Positions 1 through 7,511 of a DNA stretch of 31,945 bases are shown here, piece by piece. Source of the DNA: Bacillus sp. ISL-7 (GTDB lineage: Bacteria; Bacillota; Bacilli; Bacillales_B; DSM-18226); the NCBI RefSeq assembly GCF_018613065.1, contig NZ_JAGGQW010000074.1:1-31945 (forward strand), read 5' to 3'. Each line of letters begins with the position of its first letter. Positions within the stretch are counted from its first letter, which is position 1. Both the position numbers and the translations under genes were made by a program. The notes under the pieces are model-generated. The model made no database searches, was not told the origin of the DNA, and was given only the letters and a program-made list of their open reading frames with translations.

Positions 1-965
1 GTTTCGAACTGTCCCCATGGTCTCACTTTTGTTTAAGATTCACCCTATTTTGTTAAGAAAAAGTTATCTGGCCATTTGCATAACGCTAATGCTATGTGCA
101 TGAGAAGGATATCTTCACTCTAGTACAAATCGATGAAATGACAAACTCCGCCTATTTCCCTCAAATTTCCCTTTCAATCAAACGTTTGATTAGAATGACT
201 GCACTCCTTGATAAATATGAATCAGTCCTCAATATGGCATAAATAAATTGTTGAAAAATGATATTAAAATTGGAGATAGAAACCGCCCCAACCACTTTTG
301 TCACTAATCGACAGCCTTTCGACTAAATTCTATATAGGCTATACTATTCAAACGTTTGGTTAAAACAGCTACAAGTACTGATTAATAAGAACCTTCTCTG
401 CCAAACAAGTATGAAAATTGTCGAGAACTGGAAGTGTATTTCGCAGGAAATAACCCAACATTCCACAAAATCAGATAGGTTTCTATTTAACTTACATAAT
501 TCTATTAATTGCCCGTCTTTTCCCTACTACACAAACGTTTGATTAATAGCAGCCTCAGCACGTTCCATTCCTGGCTTTATCCCTTCAAACACCTGAAAAG
601 TTTGTCGAGACATGTCTTCAACTATGACTCTTTTAAAAAGGAACCTCAGTGAGCTTCTGAACTAGGAATTTGTGCCTATACTCCTTACAATCTAACTGAC
701 GGTGCCTGACACTTATTAATCTATCAATCTTCGAAAAAATCCGAGGTGTGACAGGCAACACGATTATGTAATCCGATTTTCAAAAAAATGTAACCTAATA
801 TTCAAAAAGATGTAAAGTAACTATGGGATAATGACTACTTTAAGGGTTTATTTAAAAAGATCGAAACTCCTTCTTTTCTGTTTAACCCTTTCAGAAACTG
901 AAGAAGCGTCCATAATCTAATAGATACATATGAATATCGTGTAAATTAATTATTATTCAGCCTAG
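1..965. other. Long non-coding stretch upstream of the LCP gene
   Basis: No open frame with a ribosome site is visible on either strand. Most of it is repeat copy A (separate entry). Around 695-755 there is a weak inverted pair, TGCCTG at about 699 and CAGGCA at about 748. At 780-818 two direct copies of TTCAAAAA(A/G)ATGTAA are spaced 22 bp apart, on the same face of the helix, which could be a regulator site; no regulator is assigned. No convincing promoter for the LCP gene was found. Confidence 0.6.
113..688. repeat. ~570-bp dispersed repeat, copy A, with three AAACGTTT palindromes
   Basis: Aligns by eye along its whole length with 24895-25465 in the same orientation, with only scattered substitutions and small compensating indels. 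It contains three palindromic motifs: AATCAAACGTTTGATT at 176-191 (perfect 16-bp dyad), AAACGTTT at 350-357 and at 533-540. Their spacings (170 and 183 bp) are the same in copy B. Each is preceded on the minus strand by a similar GCAGCT-like tract, so the three sites look like diverged direct repeats. On the minus strand short open fragments exist around 540-640 but are stop-interrupted, so a decayed gene cannot be excluded. The palindromes resemble TetR- or LacI-type operators; that is inference. Confidence 0.8.
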
Positions 966-977
966 GTGGTGCAAAGT

Positions 978-1913
978 TTGGTACGAACGAGAAAGAAAAG
1001 AAAAAGAGTAAGATGGGGTAGAGTATTTAAAGCCCTTCTTCTCATAGGTATCTTTTTGGTTGGTCTTTTTACTGTATTTCAGTACATAGAAGGAACTATA
1101 GAAGAGCTGAACCAACCACTTAAAAAAGTTGAAGCAAAACATTCTTTTCAAGGGGAGAAAAATAAAAATGATGCAGTAAATGTTCTTTTATTAGGAAGTG
1201 ACTCCCGCGGAGAAAAACAAGCTCGAACTGATACGATCATGATTGCACATTATGATCAACACACTCATCAGGTGAAACTTATTTCCTTAATGCGTGATAT
1301 GTATGTCTCTATACCTGGACATAACCCACAAAAATTAAATGCAGCTTATACATATGGGGGTCCAGAATTACTGAAGGAAACCATTAAAGAAAATTTCGGG
1401 CTAGATATTCATTATTATGCGATAGTCGACTTTAAAGGATTCGAAAAAGCTGTCGATCTCCTCGTTCCAAATGGAATTGAAGTAGACGTACCCTATGAGA
1501 TGTCTTCTGGCATAGGAATGAAGTTAGAAAAAGGAAAGCAACAACTGCATGGTAAAGAGCTGTTAGGATATGTCCGTTTTCGTCATGATCGTTTAAGTGA
1601 CTTCGGACGGGTACAAAGACAGCAAGAAGTGATCTCAAAATTAAAAGAAAAAGCTGTAAGTCCACATATTGTGGTGAAACTTCCTAAGTTATTAGGTCTT
1701 CTAAAAACATACATCGATACAAATATTGATACTTACACACTTTTGACGATTGGAAAAGACATTTTGACTAAGAAAAGTGGAGACATAGAAACAATTCGAA
1801 TCCCTGAAGATGGCAGTTTTCAAAATAAACGTTATGAAGGGATTGGTGAAGTATTAGAAGTGGACTTTCATCAAAATAAAGAAGCTCTTAAAAAATTTTT
1901 AGGAGGAAAATAA
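978..1913 (+). CDS. LytR-CpsA-Psr (LCP) family cell-wall glycopolymer transferase
   Basis: About 311 residues. Family role: transfer of undecaprenyl-linked anionic polymers such as wall teichoic acid to peptidoglycan, outside the membrane. Seen here: a basic cytoplasmic tail (RTRKKRKR), one membrane segment at about 17-35, then the LCP domain from about residue 65 with GSDSRG (73-78), ARTDT (82-86) and the diagnostic FRHD...DFGRVQRQQ stretch (about 201-216) whose Arg/Asp residues bind pyrophosphate lipid. GTG codons at 966 and 969 are in frame, but AGGTGG at 964-969 sits 8 nt before the TTG at 978, so TTG 978 is preferred. It stands alone and converges with cutC across a long palindrome. The exact member (TagT/U/V type or other) cannot be decided. 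Confidence 0.9.
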   Translation: MVRTRKKRKRVRWGRVFKALLLIGIFLVGLFTVFQYIEGTIEELNQPLKKVEAKHSFQGEKNKNDAVNVLLLGSDSRGEKQARTDTIMIAHYDQHTHQVKLISLMRDMYVSIPGHNPQKLNAAYTYGGPELLKETIKENFGLDIHYYAIVDFKGFEKAVDLLVPNGIEVDVPYEMSSGIGMKLEKGKQQLHGKELLGYVRFRHDRLSDFGRVQRQQEVISKLKEKAVSPHIVVKLPKLLGLLKTYIDTNIDTYTLLTIGKDILTKKSGDIETIRIPEDGSFQNKRYEGIGEVLEVDFHQNKEALKKFLGGK

Positions 1914-1946
1914 GGCAATCGTGATTGGTCAAAAGAGATTGCTAAA

Positions 1947-1994
1947 AAGGGGTCAGTCCTCCACTACTTTAAAGTAGTGGAGGACTGACCCCTT
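1947..1994. terminator. Perfect 48-bp palindrome between convergent genes
   Basis: Two 24-nt arms are exactly complementary around a TTT/AAA centre (arm begins AAGGGGTCAGTCCTCC). It sits between the stop codons of the LCP gene and cutC, which converge. There is no long T run on either side, so it is an unusual bidirectional terminator or a repeat-derived cruciform. Confidence 0.6.
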
Positions 1995-2052
1995 AATTGG
2001 TATTATGAATTCCCAAAAAGCACTTAAATTTGTTGTTTTTTAGTGGTGTCCA

Positions 2053-2721
2053 TTAATTAGGGGCTTGACCACAGGCACCGGAATTTAGCTTTCCTACTAT
2101 TTTTGTCCCATGAGCTTCATCGATATTTAATTTACTTGCGATATAATTTAGGTTCTTGTCAGTGATTCCCCCACCAGGCAGAATAATAATTCTGTTTTTC
2201 GCAAAATCCACATATTCCTTCAACCTGATAAGGTTATTTTCGATCGGTGAAGAACTCGGACCTCCGTGAGTTAAGATCCGATTCACATGGTGTTTCACTA
2301 GCCAATCAATTGCTTCAAACTGATAGTCGTGCTTTATCTGGTCAAAAGCCATATGAAATGTGATTTCCATCCCTTTTGCATATTCTAGCAAAGTAAGCAT
2401 GGCTCCCTCATCAATCCAACCCGAGTCAGTTAAACAGCCAATTACAACTCCATCGGTCCCCAACTGTTTAAAATGGGCAATATCATTTTGCATTATCTCT
2501 ATTTCTTCTTTATTATAAATAAAGTTTCCACCCCTGGGTCTAACAATGGTCATTACCTTAATATTTTTGTTATGACAATATTGAATGGTTTTGGCAGCTA
2601 TCCCGTGACTCACTGTGGTGCCTCCAACTGACAGATTATCACAAAGCTCAATCCGACTAGCACCACTTGCTATAGCCCCAGGAACCATTGTAAAATTCTC
2701 CACACAAACTTCCTTTAGCAT
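2053..2721 (-). CDS. cutC: CutC family protein
   Basis: 222 residues with the CutC (PF03932) TIM-barrel pattern: an N-terminal strand KEVCVEN, the GASRIELCDNLSVGG motif near residue 20, VRPRGGNF near 65, HMAFDQ near 125 and ILTHGG near 150. CutC was named for copper homeostasis in enteric bacteria; the biochemical role is uncertain. A GTG lies two codons upstream, but AGGTGG at about 2728-2734 is spaced correctly for ATG 2721. The downstream gene is a truncated asparaginase in the same orientation, transcribed towards it, so the two may once have formed a unit. No copper genes are nearby, which gives no support to a copper role here. Confidence 0.88.
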   Translation of the reverse strand: MLKEVCVENFTMVPGAIASGASRIELCDNLSVGGTTVSHGIAAKTIQYCHNKNIKVMTIVRPRGGNFIYNKEEIEIMQNDIAHFKQLGTDGVVIGCLTDSGWIDEGAMLTLLEYAKGMEITFHMAFDQIKHDYQFEAIDWLVKHHVNRILTHGGPSSSPIENNLIRLKEYVDFAKNRIIILPGGGITDKNLNYIASKLNIDEAHGTKIVGKLNSGACGQAPN

Positions 2722-2770
2722 AAACACCCACCTAGCATACTCAATTAAGTTGCGGAACCACCAACTCGTA

Positions 2771-3514
2771 TTAAATCTCCTGATTTTTTACAGGTTCCTC
2801 ATGAGTTCCGATAAGCAAAAACCGCTCATTAACCGTCCCAACTTCAGCCCCTGCATCATTCTTAATAATGGATGGTTTTAAATCTCTTAAACTAGTAATC
2901 GTTTCTTTATTTTTGTAACCAATTTGTTCAAGGATAGCGGCTACAATTGTTGGCCAAACATCTTCAGAACCATTTAACACTTTTAAGGCAAATCCAAGTC
3001 TTTCATTTTTCAAGCCAAAGCAATATACCCCCTGTGCTCCGCCTTTTGCCACGATATTTTGATCCTGTAGCAATACGGAACAAATAAATTGCTCTGAAGC
3101 AATCATAATGGGATGCTCATTCATAATGCTAGTCATTTGTGTAACTGCTTTTTGCAATAATGGGTCCTTAATTAAATCTTGACAGGCTAATTTTAAATAA
3201 GTCATGGCCATATTCTTTAATGGAACCGCAAAAACAGGGACTCCGCAACCGTCTTTTCCAATTTTTATATCTGAAATGGGTACTTCGGAAAATGTCGCTA
3301 GAATATTCAATAGTTGTTGTTGGAGTGGGTGATCTACTTCCCAGTATCCTTCGACTGGATATCCAAGTTCACGGCAAACTGTGATAAAACCCATATGTTT
3401 CCCAGAGCAGTTATGATAAAGCCTTCTTTTTTCCTTGTTTTTTCTTACCATTTCCTCCACAGCTCTAAGCCCCTCAGCTCCCGCATATTCGAAAAAGAGC
3501 GAGTTTCTTTGCCC
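2771..3514 (-). pseudogene. Asparaginase II (thermolabile type), 5' truncated
   Basis: The frame encodes the C-terminal two thirds of a PF06089 asparaginase: HNCSGKHMGF, DHPLQQ, GKDGCGVPVFAVPL, a HPxMIASE-like stretch, and the C-terminal AGAEVGTVNERF. Family members are about 320-340 residues; here about 100 N-terminal residues, including the first conserved block, are missing. The frame stays open upstream (FFEYAGAEGLRAVEEM) until a TAG near 3590, but no family N-terminus or ribosome site appears and the sequence runs into a short tandem repeat. A start at the GTG of 3460 would give 229 residues without a good ribosome site. A shortened active enzyme is unlikely, because conserved N-terminal residues are lost. 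Confidence 0.8.
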
Positions 3515-3520
3515 AAGTTG

Positions 3521-3575
3521 GATTTTGTTTGTGAAACTATAAGATTTGTTTGCGAAACCGTGCCATTTGTTTGAA
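3521..3575. repeat. Short imperfect tandem repeat, ~21-bp period
   Basis: Three diverged units, each built on ATTTGTTTG(T/C)GAAAC, lie exactly where the asparaginase homology stops. This suggests that the truncation happened through a short repeat-rich junction. Confidence 0.55.
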
Positions 3576-3603
3576 TAAATTTTTCGAACAATCTAAAGTA
3601 TCA

Positions 3604-3891
3604 TCATTTCGTAACGGTTTTATCTACCTTCATTGTTGTAATTAGCAATTGAACTGTAATGATTAACATTAAAATCAAAATTACAGCGCTCATATAGTAT
3701 TGAATATTAGGTTTATATCCATATTTACTGAATAGAAAAAAAGATAAGATAAACAAAAAAGATAAAAACAGCTCAAAAATCAATGTAATAATAAAAAAGA
3801 GTACATAAGGAATAACAATCTCTTTGTGAGAAACGTGTTTTAAAGTTAATCCCTCCCAACATAAGTCTGCTAATTTATTTATTTTCCTCAT
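3604..3891 (-). CDS. Small two-helix membrane protein, unknown function
   Basis: 95 residues. After a basic start (MRKINKLADLCWEG) come two strongly hydrophobic segments, about 28-58 and 66-87, separated by a short KYGYKPN loop; the tail is basic (KVDKTVTK). ATG 3891 has GGAGTGG about 8 nt upstream and is preferred to an ATG eight codons earlier. I do not recognise the family. Phe and Leu runs are frequent, as in many small Bacillus membrane proteins. It is not clearly in an operon: the next gene upstream lies beyond a terminator at 4102-4133. Confidence 0.6.
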   Translation of the reverse strand: MRKINKLADLCWEGLTLKHVSHKEIVIPYVLFFIITLIFELFLSFLFILSFFLFSKYGYKPNIQYYMSAVILILMLIITVQLLITTMKVDKTVTK

Positions 3892-4101
3892 TGGTACCAC
3901 TCCTATTAATCCCAACTCAAATCAATTGCGTCAATTAAAGAATATTTGAATATGACCAATTATTTCCTTATTATTAGAACAATAAACTATTATTTTTCAT
4001 TTATTGTATTTGCGTTGGTTTTATGGTGGTACCTCTAATTTAAAAATAGGTATTAATACTGATCAATATTTTTATTGCGCTAAAGAAACTTTAAGCACAA
4101 C

Positions 4102-4133
4102 AAAAAGGTTTCGCGGGGAGCGAAACCTTTTTT
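4102..4133 (-). terminator. Intrinsic terminator (works in both directions)
   Basis: AAAGGTTTCGC and GCGAAACCTTT form a 13-bp stem, with flanking A's, around a 5-nt loop; on the minus strand it ends in TTTTTGTT. It closes the small minus-strand operon 4180-4500. Confidence 0.85.
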
Positions 4134-4179
4134 GTTATCAGAGTTCATATTATTCTAATCTTGATGTAAATTAAATATT

Positions 4180-4353
4180 CTAGCCTACTTTACTTTCTTC
4201 TATGGCATGCTGCCAACTTGGGTAGTAATACAAAGCACTCCGCATTAAATCAGGATAAAGTTGTTTTACCTCTTTTTTACGTAGAGAATTACCTTGGTTC
4301 TGTAACTTCTGGATCTGAGTAATGACTTCCTTTGATGTGAATGGAACATCCAT
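4180..4353 (-). CDS. 57-residue protein resembling a homing-endonuclease-associated repeat
   Basis: Sequence starts MDVPFTSKEVITQIQKLQ and ends in YYYPSWQHAIEESKVG. The pattern LRKKEVKQLYPDLMRSALYYYPSWQ... resembles the HEAR/HNH_repeat fold (PF18780), a small helix-turn-helix-like unit with a conserved 'G/P-S-W-x-x-A' ending, often attached to HNH nucleases or found alone. GGGAGGAATG precedes ATG 4353. The stop of a decayed upstream ORF lies 3 nt before this ATG, which suggests translational coupling. A DNA-binding role is inferred from the family only. Confidence 0.65.
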   Translation of the reverse strand: MDVPFTSKEVITQIQKLQNQGNSLRKKEVKQLYPDLMRSALYYYPSWQHAIEESKVG

Positions 4354-4356
4354 TTT

Positions 4357-4500
4357 TCATTCCTCCCTTTCCAAGTTATCTTTACTAGTTTCCCCTTTGG
4401 CTAACAATATAAAACCTGAAAACAAAACTTTTTGATCTTTTTTGTTGATTGCTTCTTGCAGTTGCTGCTCCTAGTCCGTCTGTTTTTCTTTTATTTACAT
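4357..4500 (-). pseudogene. Small ORF with two in-frame stops, upstream of the HEAR-like gene
   Basis: ATG 4500 has a strong AAGGAGG site, but codon 2 is TAA and codon 10 is TAG. Apart from these, the frame runs on to a TGA at 4357-4359 with protein-like composition: IKEKQTD, EQQLQEAINKKDQKVLFSG, then FILLAKGETSKDNLEREE. It ends right at the start of the next gene. Either a decayed small protein, or one that starts further in (an AGGAG six bases before a CTG codon is present). Family unknown. Confidence 0.5.
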
Positions 4501-4702
4501 TCCTCCTTTATTGTAGAAATGGCATTATCACTTCCCTATCTAATTTATCCACTTGGTGTGTACTTTCAGTAAGAAAATATGAAAAAATTATGAAATGTTA
4601 TCCTTATGCAGATTGTATTGGGGCAAAAATATCGAAAGTTATTAAAATGGGATTGGAAATACTATTGTAATATAAACGCCACGGACGTAAAGGATTTAAC
4701 AT
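4501..4702. other. Intergenic sequence upstream of the LysM/3D gene
   Basis: No gene. Plus-strand TAATAT at 4668-4673 could be a -10, but no convincing -35 was found at the right distance. This would give a leader of about 100 nt for the LysM/3D gene. Confidence 0.3.
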
Positions 4703-4771
4703 CTCCCTGTTCTTTGTTTCAGAAAAATCCATGTTACGATTATAAAAACTTAGCAACCAAAGAACAAGGAG
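4703..4771 (+). promoter_or_regulatory. Leader stem that pairs with the Shine-Dalgarno of the LysM/3D gene
   Basis: CTCC (4703-4706) plus TGTTCTTTG (4708-4716) is complementary to CAAAGAACA (4758-4766) plus GGAG (4768-4771), with a single C/A mismatch: 13 pairs around a 41-nt loop. The 3' arm overlaps the ribosome site AAGGAGGG (4766-4773), seven bases before ATG 4781. Pairing would hide the site, as in translational riboswitches, thermometers or protein-responsive leaders. No known riboswitch consensus was recognised. Confidence 0.55.
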
Positions 4772-4780
4772 GGTAAAAGA

Positions 4781-5560
4781 ATGCTTAAAAGAATTATATC
4801 AATAATAGCAGTTGCTGTACTCTCAGTAACTGTAAGTGCTAATGTACAAGCTGCAACAGTAACAGTACAAAAAGGGGATACCCTTTGGGATCTATCACGC
4901 GAAAATAATACATCTTTAGAAAATATACAAAAGTTGAATCATCTTACGACGGACCTTATTCATCCTGGGGATGAACTAACCATTGCACCGGAAAAACATT
5001 ATGATGTTAAGCAAGGTGATACACTATGGGATATAGCTATGGATTATCAGGTAACTGTTTCGCAACTTAAAGAATGGAACAAATTAACTACCGATCTCAT
5101 CCATCCTGGATTAAATCTATTAATCTATGAAGGTTTAAATACGACTAATACTACTGTAACAGAAAAACAAACGAAGCCTGCTGCACATACAGCATCAGCA
5201 AAGCCTGCAGCGCAAGCACCAAGGGAAAGTGAACCCGCGGTAGAAGCTGCATCAACTACTAATACAAGTTCAAGGGAAATTACTGTGAAGGCTACAGCCT
5301 ATACGGCTTCATGTGAGGGATGTTCCGGTACTACCGCTACTGGTATTAACCTTAAAGCAAACCCAAATGCAAAGGTCATCGCAGTTGACCCATCTGTTAT
5401 TCCGCTTGGCAGTAAAGTTTATGTAGAAGGCTATGGAAATGCAATCGCTGGAGATACTGGCGGAGCCATTAAAGGAAATCGAATTGATATCTTTATTCCT
5501 TCTAATCAAGATGCGATCAATTTTGGAGTAAAACAATTAAAGGTAACAATATTAAACTAA
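4781..5560 (+). CDS. Secreted LysM-LysM-3D domain protein (YocH-like cell-wall enzyme)
   Basis: 259 residues. Signal peptide at 1-24 (hydrophobic IISIIAVAVLSVTVSA, then NVQAA). Two LysM repeats follow: about 26-68, with VQKGDTLWDLS, and 73-115, with VKQGDTLWDIA; both end in DLIHPG. A Thr/Ala/Pro linker leads to a C-terminal 3D domain (about 168-259) with TAYTASCEGCSG, the VDPSVIPLGSKVYVEG block and AGDTGGAIKGNRIDIF, whose three Asp residues name the domain. LysM binds peptidoglycan; 3D domains resemble lytic transglycosylase folds, and YocH of B. subtilis is a secreted muralytic protein. AAGGAGGG lies seven bases before the ATG inside a predicted stem, so translation may be controlled. Single gene, followed by a strong terminator. 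Confidence 0.92.
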   Translation: MLKRIISIIAVAVLSVTVSANVQAATVTVQKGDTLWDLSRENNTSLENIQKLNHLTTDLIHPGDELTIAPEKHYDVKQGDTLWDIAMDYQVTVSQLKEWNKLTTDLIHPGLNLLIYEGLNTTNTTVTEKQTKPAAHTASAKPAAQAPRESEPAVEAASTTNTSSREITVKATAYTASCEGCSGTTATGINLKANPNAKVIAVDPSVIPLGSKVYVEGYGNAIAGDTGGAIKGNRIDIFIPSNQDAINFGVKQLKVTILN

Positions 5561-5601
5561 CATGCCAAAAACCAGACCATCCGGAGGATCTCTATTTACG
5601 T

Positions 5602-5648
5602 AAAAAACACTGCAACTCCCTTTATTTCAAGGGGTTGCAGTGTTTTTT
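5602..5648 (+). terminator. Intrinsic terminator of the LysM/3D gene
   Basis: AAAAAACACTGCAAC pairs with GTTGCAGTGTTTTTT around an A/T-rich loop and is followed by T residues. Confidence 0.9.
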
Positions 5649-5649
5649 T

Positions 5650-5833
5650 CTTCAAGTGTTTCTTTTGGATTTTTATTCTCCATATATTATCTCATATATA
5701 GCCTTACAAATTGGAAGTTCAACGTCATACTGTATGGTTAATTCTCTTAATGCCTTAACTGTCGAAACACCTTCTGCTAATTTCCCAAACCTTTCTCCTT
5801 CAACAAATGCTTGCCCAAATTTTCTGCACCCGT
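5650..5833 (-). pseudogene. 3' remnant of a gpsA-like glycerol-3-phosphate dehydrogenase gene
   Basis: Read on the minus strand, 5832 to 5676 encodes RKFGQAFVEGE, then LAEGVSTVKALRELTIQYD and VELPICKAIYEIIYGE. This matches the C-terminal helices of NAD(P)-dependent glycerol-3-phosphate dehydrogenase (pattern RRFG...GxxVEGVxTxKAxxxL...PIxxAxYxxLY). A TAA follows, but shifting frame continues KNPKETLEE, the expected tail. The 5' two thirds are missing and an in-frame stop lies just upstream. Clearly a relic; whether from a resident copy or an imported one is unknown. Confidence 0.7.
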
Positions 5834-5926
5834 TAGCTTAAGTACATTGCTTCACAATATCTTCAAAAATAAATCAAGAATAGATTGTATCTTTTCACAA
5901 ATATTACAACTATAAGGAGGTGACAT

Positions 5927-6412
5927 ATGAAAATTTTCAAAAAATCACTTTTAACCTTAGTTTTAATCTTCCTTTTTTGTACACATTTTGTATTGGCAGA
6001 AGAGTATCACCGCAAAGGATATAGTGATGATTTATACCGTGTAACAAATGATGTTCCACAAGAACAACATTTTAAAAATTTTATGTTAGACCTTTTAATC
6101 CCTGAAATACTTAATGCTGCAAGGAAAAAATACAATGATGAATCCATAAGTGGAATGTCCTTTGATTGGGAAAATCACTATAATGTTATGGAAATTAAAG
6201 AATCACATCTCCAAGATAATCGTCATGAGTATCCATATATGGTTATAGTCACTGTTTCTCCGCATAGCGGGGGTATTAAGAATCGCAAATTTTATGGTAC
6301 TGATAAATTAACATTTGGCATTGAACCAAATTTATTTTGGAGAAATATCAAGGATCGTCCTGCTATAAAGTTAATTGATTATCAGCATTTAAAATCTTCC
6401 AAAAGTCCTTAG
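5927..6412 (+). CDS. Secreted DUF3888-type protein
   Basis: 161 residues. N-terminal signal peptide of about 24 residues (KKSLLTLVLIFLFCTHFVLA, cut before EEYH). The mature part has FKNFMLDLLIPEILNAARKKY near 47-67 and YPYMVIVTVSPH ... YGTDKLTFGI near 105-130, the pattern I associate with DUF3888 Bacillus proteins of unknown function. The start is well supported by AAGGAGGTGA. Exported, role unknown. It stands alone between the gpsA relic and its own terminator. Family assignment is from memory of the pattern. Confidence 0.7.
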   Translation: MKIFKKSLLTLVLIFLFCTHFVLAEEYHRKGYSDDLYRVTNDVPQEQHFKNFMLDLLIPEILNAARKKYNDESISGMSFDWENHYNVMEIKESHLQDNRHEYPYMVIVTVSPHSGGIKNRKFYGTDKLTFGIEPNLFWRNIKDRPAIKLIDYQHLKSSKSP

Positions 6413-6437
6413 ACCTCCTGTATAGAGGTCTTTTTTT
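6411..6437 (+). terminator. Intrinsic terminator of the DUF3888 gene
   Basis: AGACCTC/GAGGTCT stem, 7-nt loop, then a run of seven T; it begins within the stop codon. Confidence 0.9.
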
Positions 6438-6761
6438 CTCTTACTACGAATTTGGTTCAAATGGAACGTAAGGAGTCATCTTTCTCTTCAACTAACCTGC
6501 CACGTTAGTGCAGCAAGCATAGCTTTCCAAATTTGCATAAATATTAGCATATATAATACATTTTTTATTGAGTATTGATACTACAAAGACATACAATAAA
6601 TAAATTGCTTGGAAAAGACAAACAAAGGGCTGCATGATTGAATAAGACTATCATACACGCCTCTCCATGTAAAAATGCAAGACTCTAACTGGAAAAAAAT
6701 GTCCCAATTTATTAAGCAAAAACTGTGTTGTCTCTTTCAAGCGGTCACAACTATAAGAGCA
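6438..6761. other. Intergenic, nothing recognised
   Basis: A/T-rich sequence between two convergent genes. No supported ORF, no clear hairpin and no visible terminator for the nitroreductase gene. Confidence 0.5.
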
Positions 6762-7388
6762 TTAAATTATTTTGTTTCTATACATTACCTTATTTACATT
6801 ATGCCTTACGGTATTATGACCCGCTTTAGTACATTTACCAATAGCTATAAGCATAACATCTAAATACCTTTCAGAAATATTTAAGATTGCTTTTAATTCT
6901 TTAGAATCATAGCCCGACATAGTAATTGTTTCAAAACCTGCTTCATTTGCTAACAAAATTAATGACATTGACGCAAGACTTACATCTCTAGTTAATTCTA
7001 GCTTTAGTTCTTCAGTTGATTTATTTTCATAATATTTTATTGCAGCATTCGCTAGATAATCTCTTAGCGATTCATCAAAAAAACCTGCTTGAAAGCCTTC
7101 TTTATGTATTTTAATAATATTATCTTTATCAAACGCTTGATAATCTCCCAACATAACAATTAAAGTTGAAGCTTCTACCACCTGTTGTTGATTAAAAGCT
7201 ATAGGTAGCAATAAATTTCTTAAGTCTGGATCATCAATAATTAAGTATCGAGTTGCTTGAATATTATTTCCATTAGGTGACTTACTTGCACTTTCAATTA
7301 ATGAGATTAGAATTTCTAAACTTATTTTATAACTTGAATCATAATGTCTAACTGAACGTCTTTTTTCCAAAATATTTTTTACACTCAT
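6762..7388 (-). CDS. Nitroreductase-family flavoprotein
   Basis: 208 residues with the FMN-binding nitroreductase pattern: NILEKRRSVRHYD at 5-17 (the RRSxR phosphate-binding motif), SASKSPNGNNIQATRYLII near 32-50, and ANEAGFETITMSGYD followed by VMLIAIGKC near the C-terminus. Such enzymes reduce nitro groups, quinones or other electrophiles with NAD(P)H in the cytoplasm. ATG 7388 with GGAG upstream is the real start; an in-frame extension further upstream overlaps the divergent promoter region. It is divergent from an HxlR-type regulator, a common pairing in which the regulator senses electrophiles and controls the enzyme. Confidence 0.85.
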   Translation of the reverse strand: MSVKNILEKRRSVRHYDSSYKISLEILISLIESASKSPNGNNIQATRYLIIDDPDLRNLLLPIAFNQQQVVEASTLIVMLGDYQAFDKDNIIKIHKEGFQAGFFDESLRDYLANAAIKYYENKSTEELKLELTRDVSLASMSLILLANEAGFETITMSGYDSKELKAILNISERYLDVMLIAIGKCTKAGHNTVRHNVNKVMYRNKII

Positions 7389-7511
7389 TATATCAACTCC
7401 GAAATTTTTATTTATTGCTCCTTTAATTATAGTAAGCAATAATAAATAAGAAAATAACGCACAAAAATGTGGTATAACCACTTTTAAGTGCCTATTCAGG
7501 AGGGACAGCAC
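7389..7511. promoter_or_regulatory. Divergent promoter region with a GTGGT-ATA-ACCAC dyad
   Basis: GTGGTATAACCAC at 7469-7481 is a perfect 13-bp palindrome just upstream of the hxlR-type ribosome site. TTGCT...AGCAA arms lie around 7415-7441. HxlR-family proteins bind dyads between divergent partners, so these are candidate operators. Confidence 0.45.

Noticed and set aside
4449..4670. Plus-strand 73-codon frame beginning MLLAVAAPSPSV
   Set aside because: It overlaps, on the opposite strand, the better supported small ORF 4357-4500, lacks a ribosome site and shows no protein-like pattern.
6675..6863. Plus-strand frame of 62 codons overlapping the nitroreductase 3' end
   Set aside because: No ribosome site, antisense to a well supported gene.
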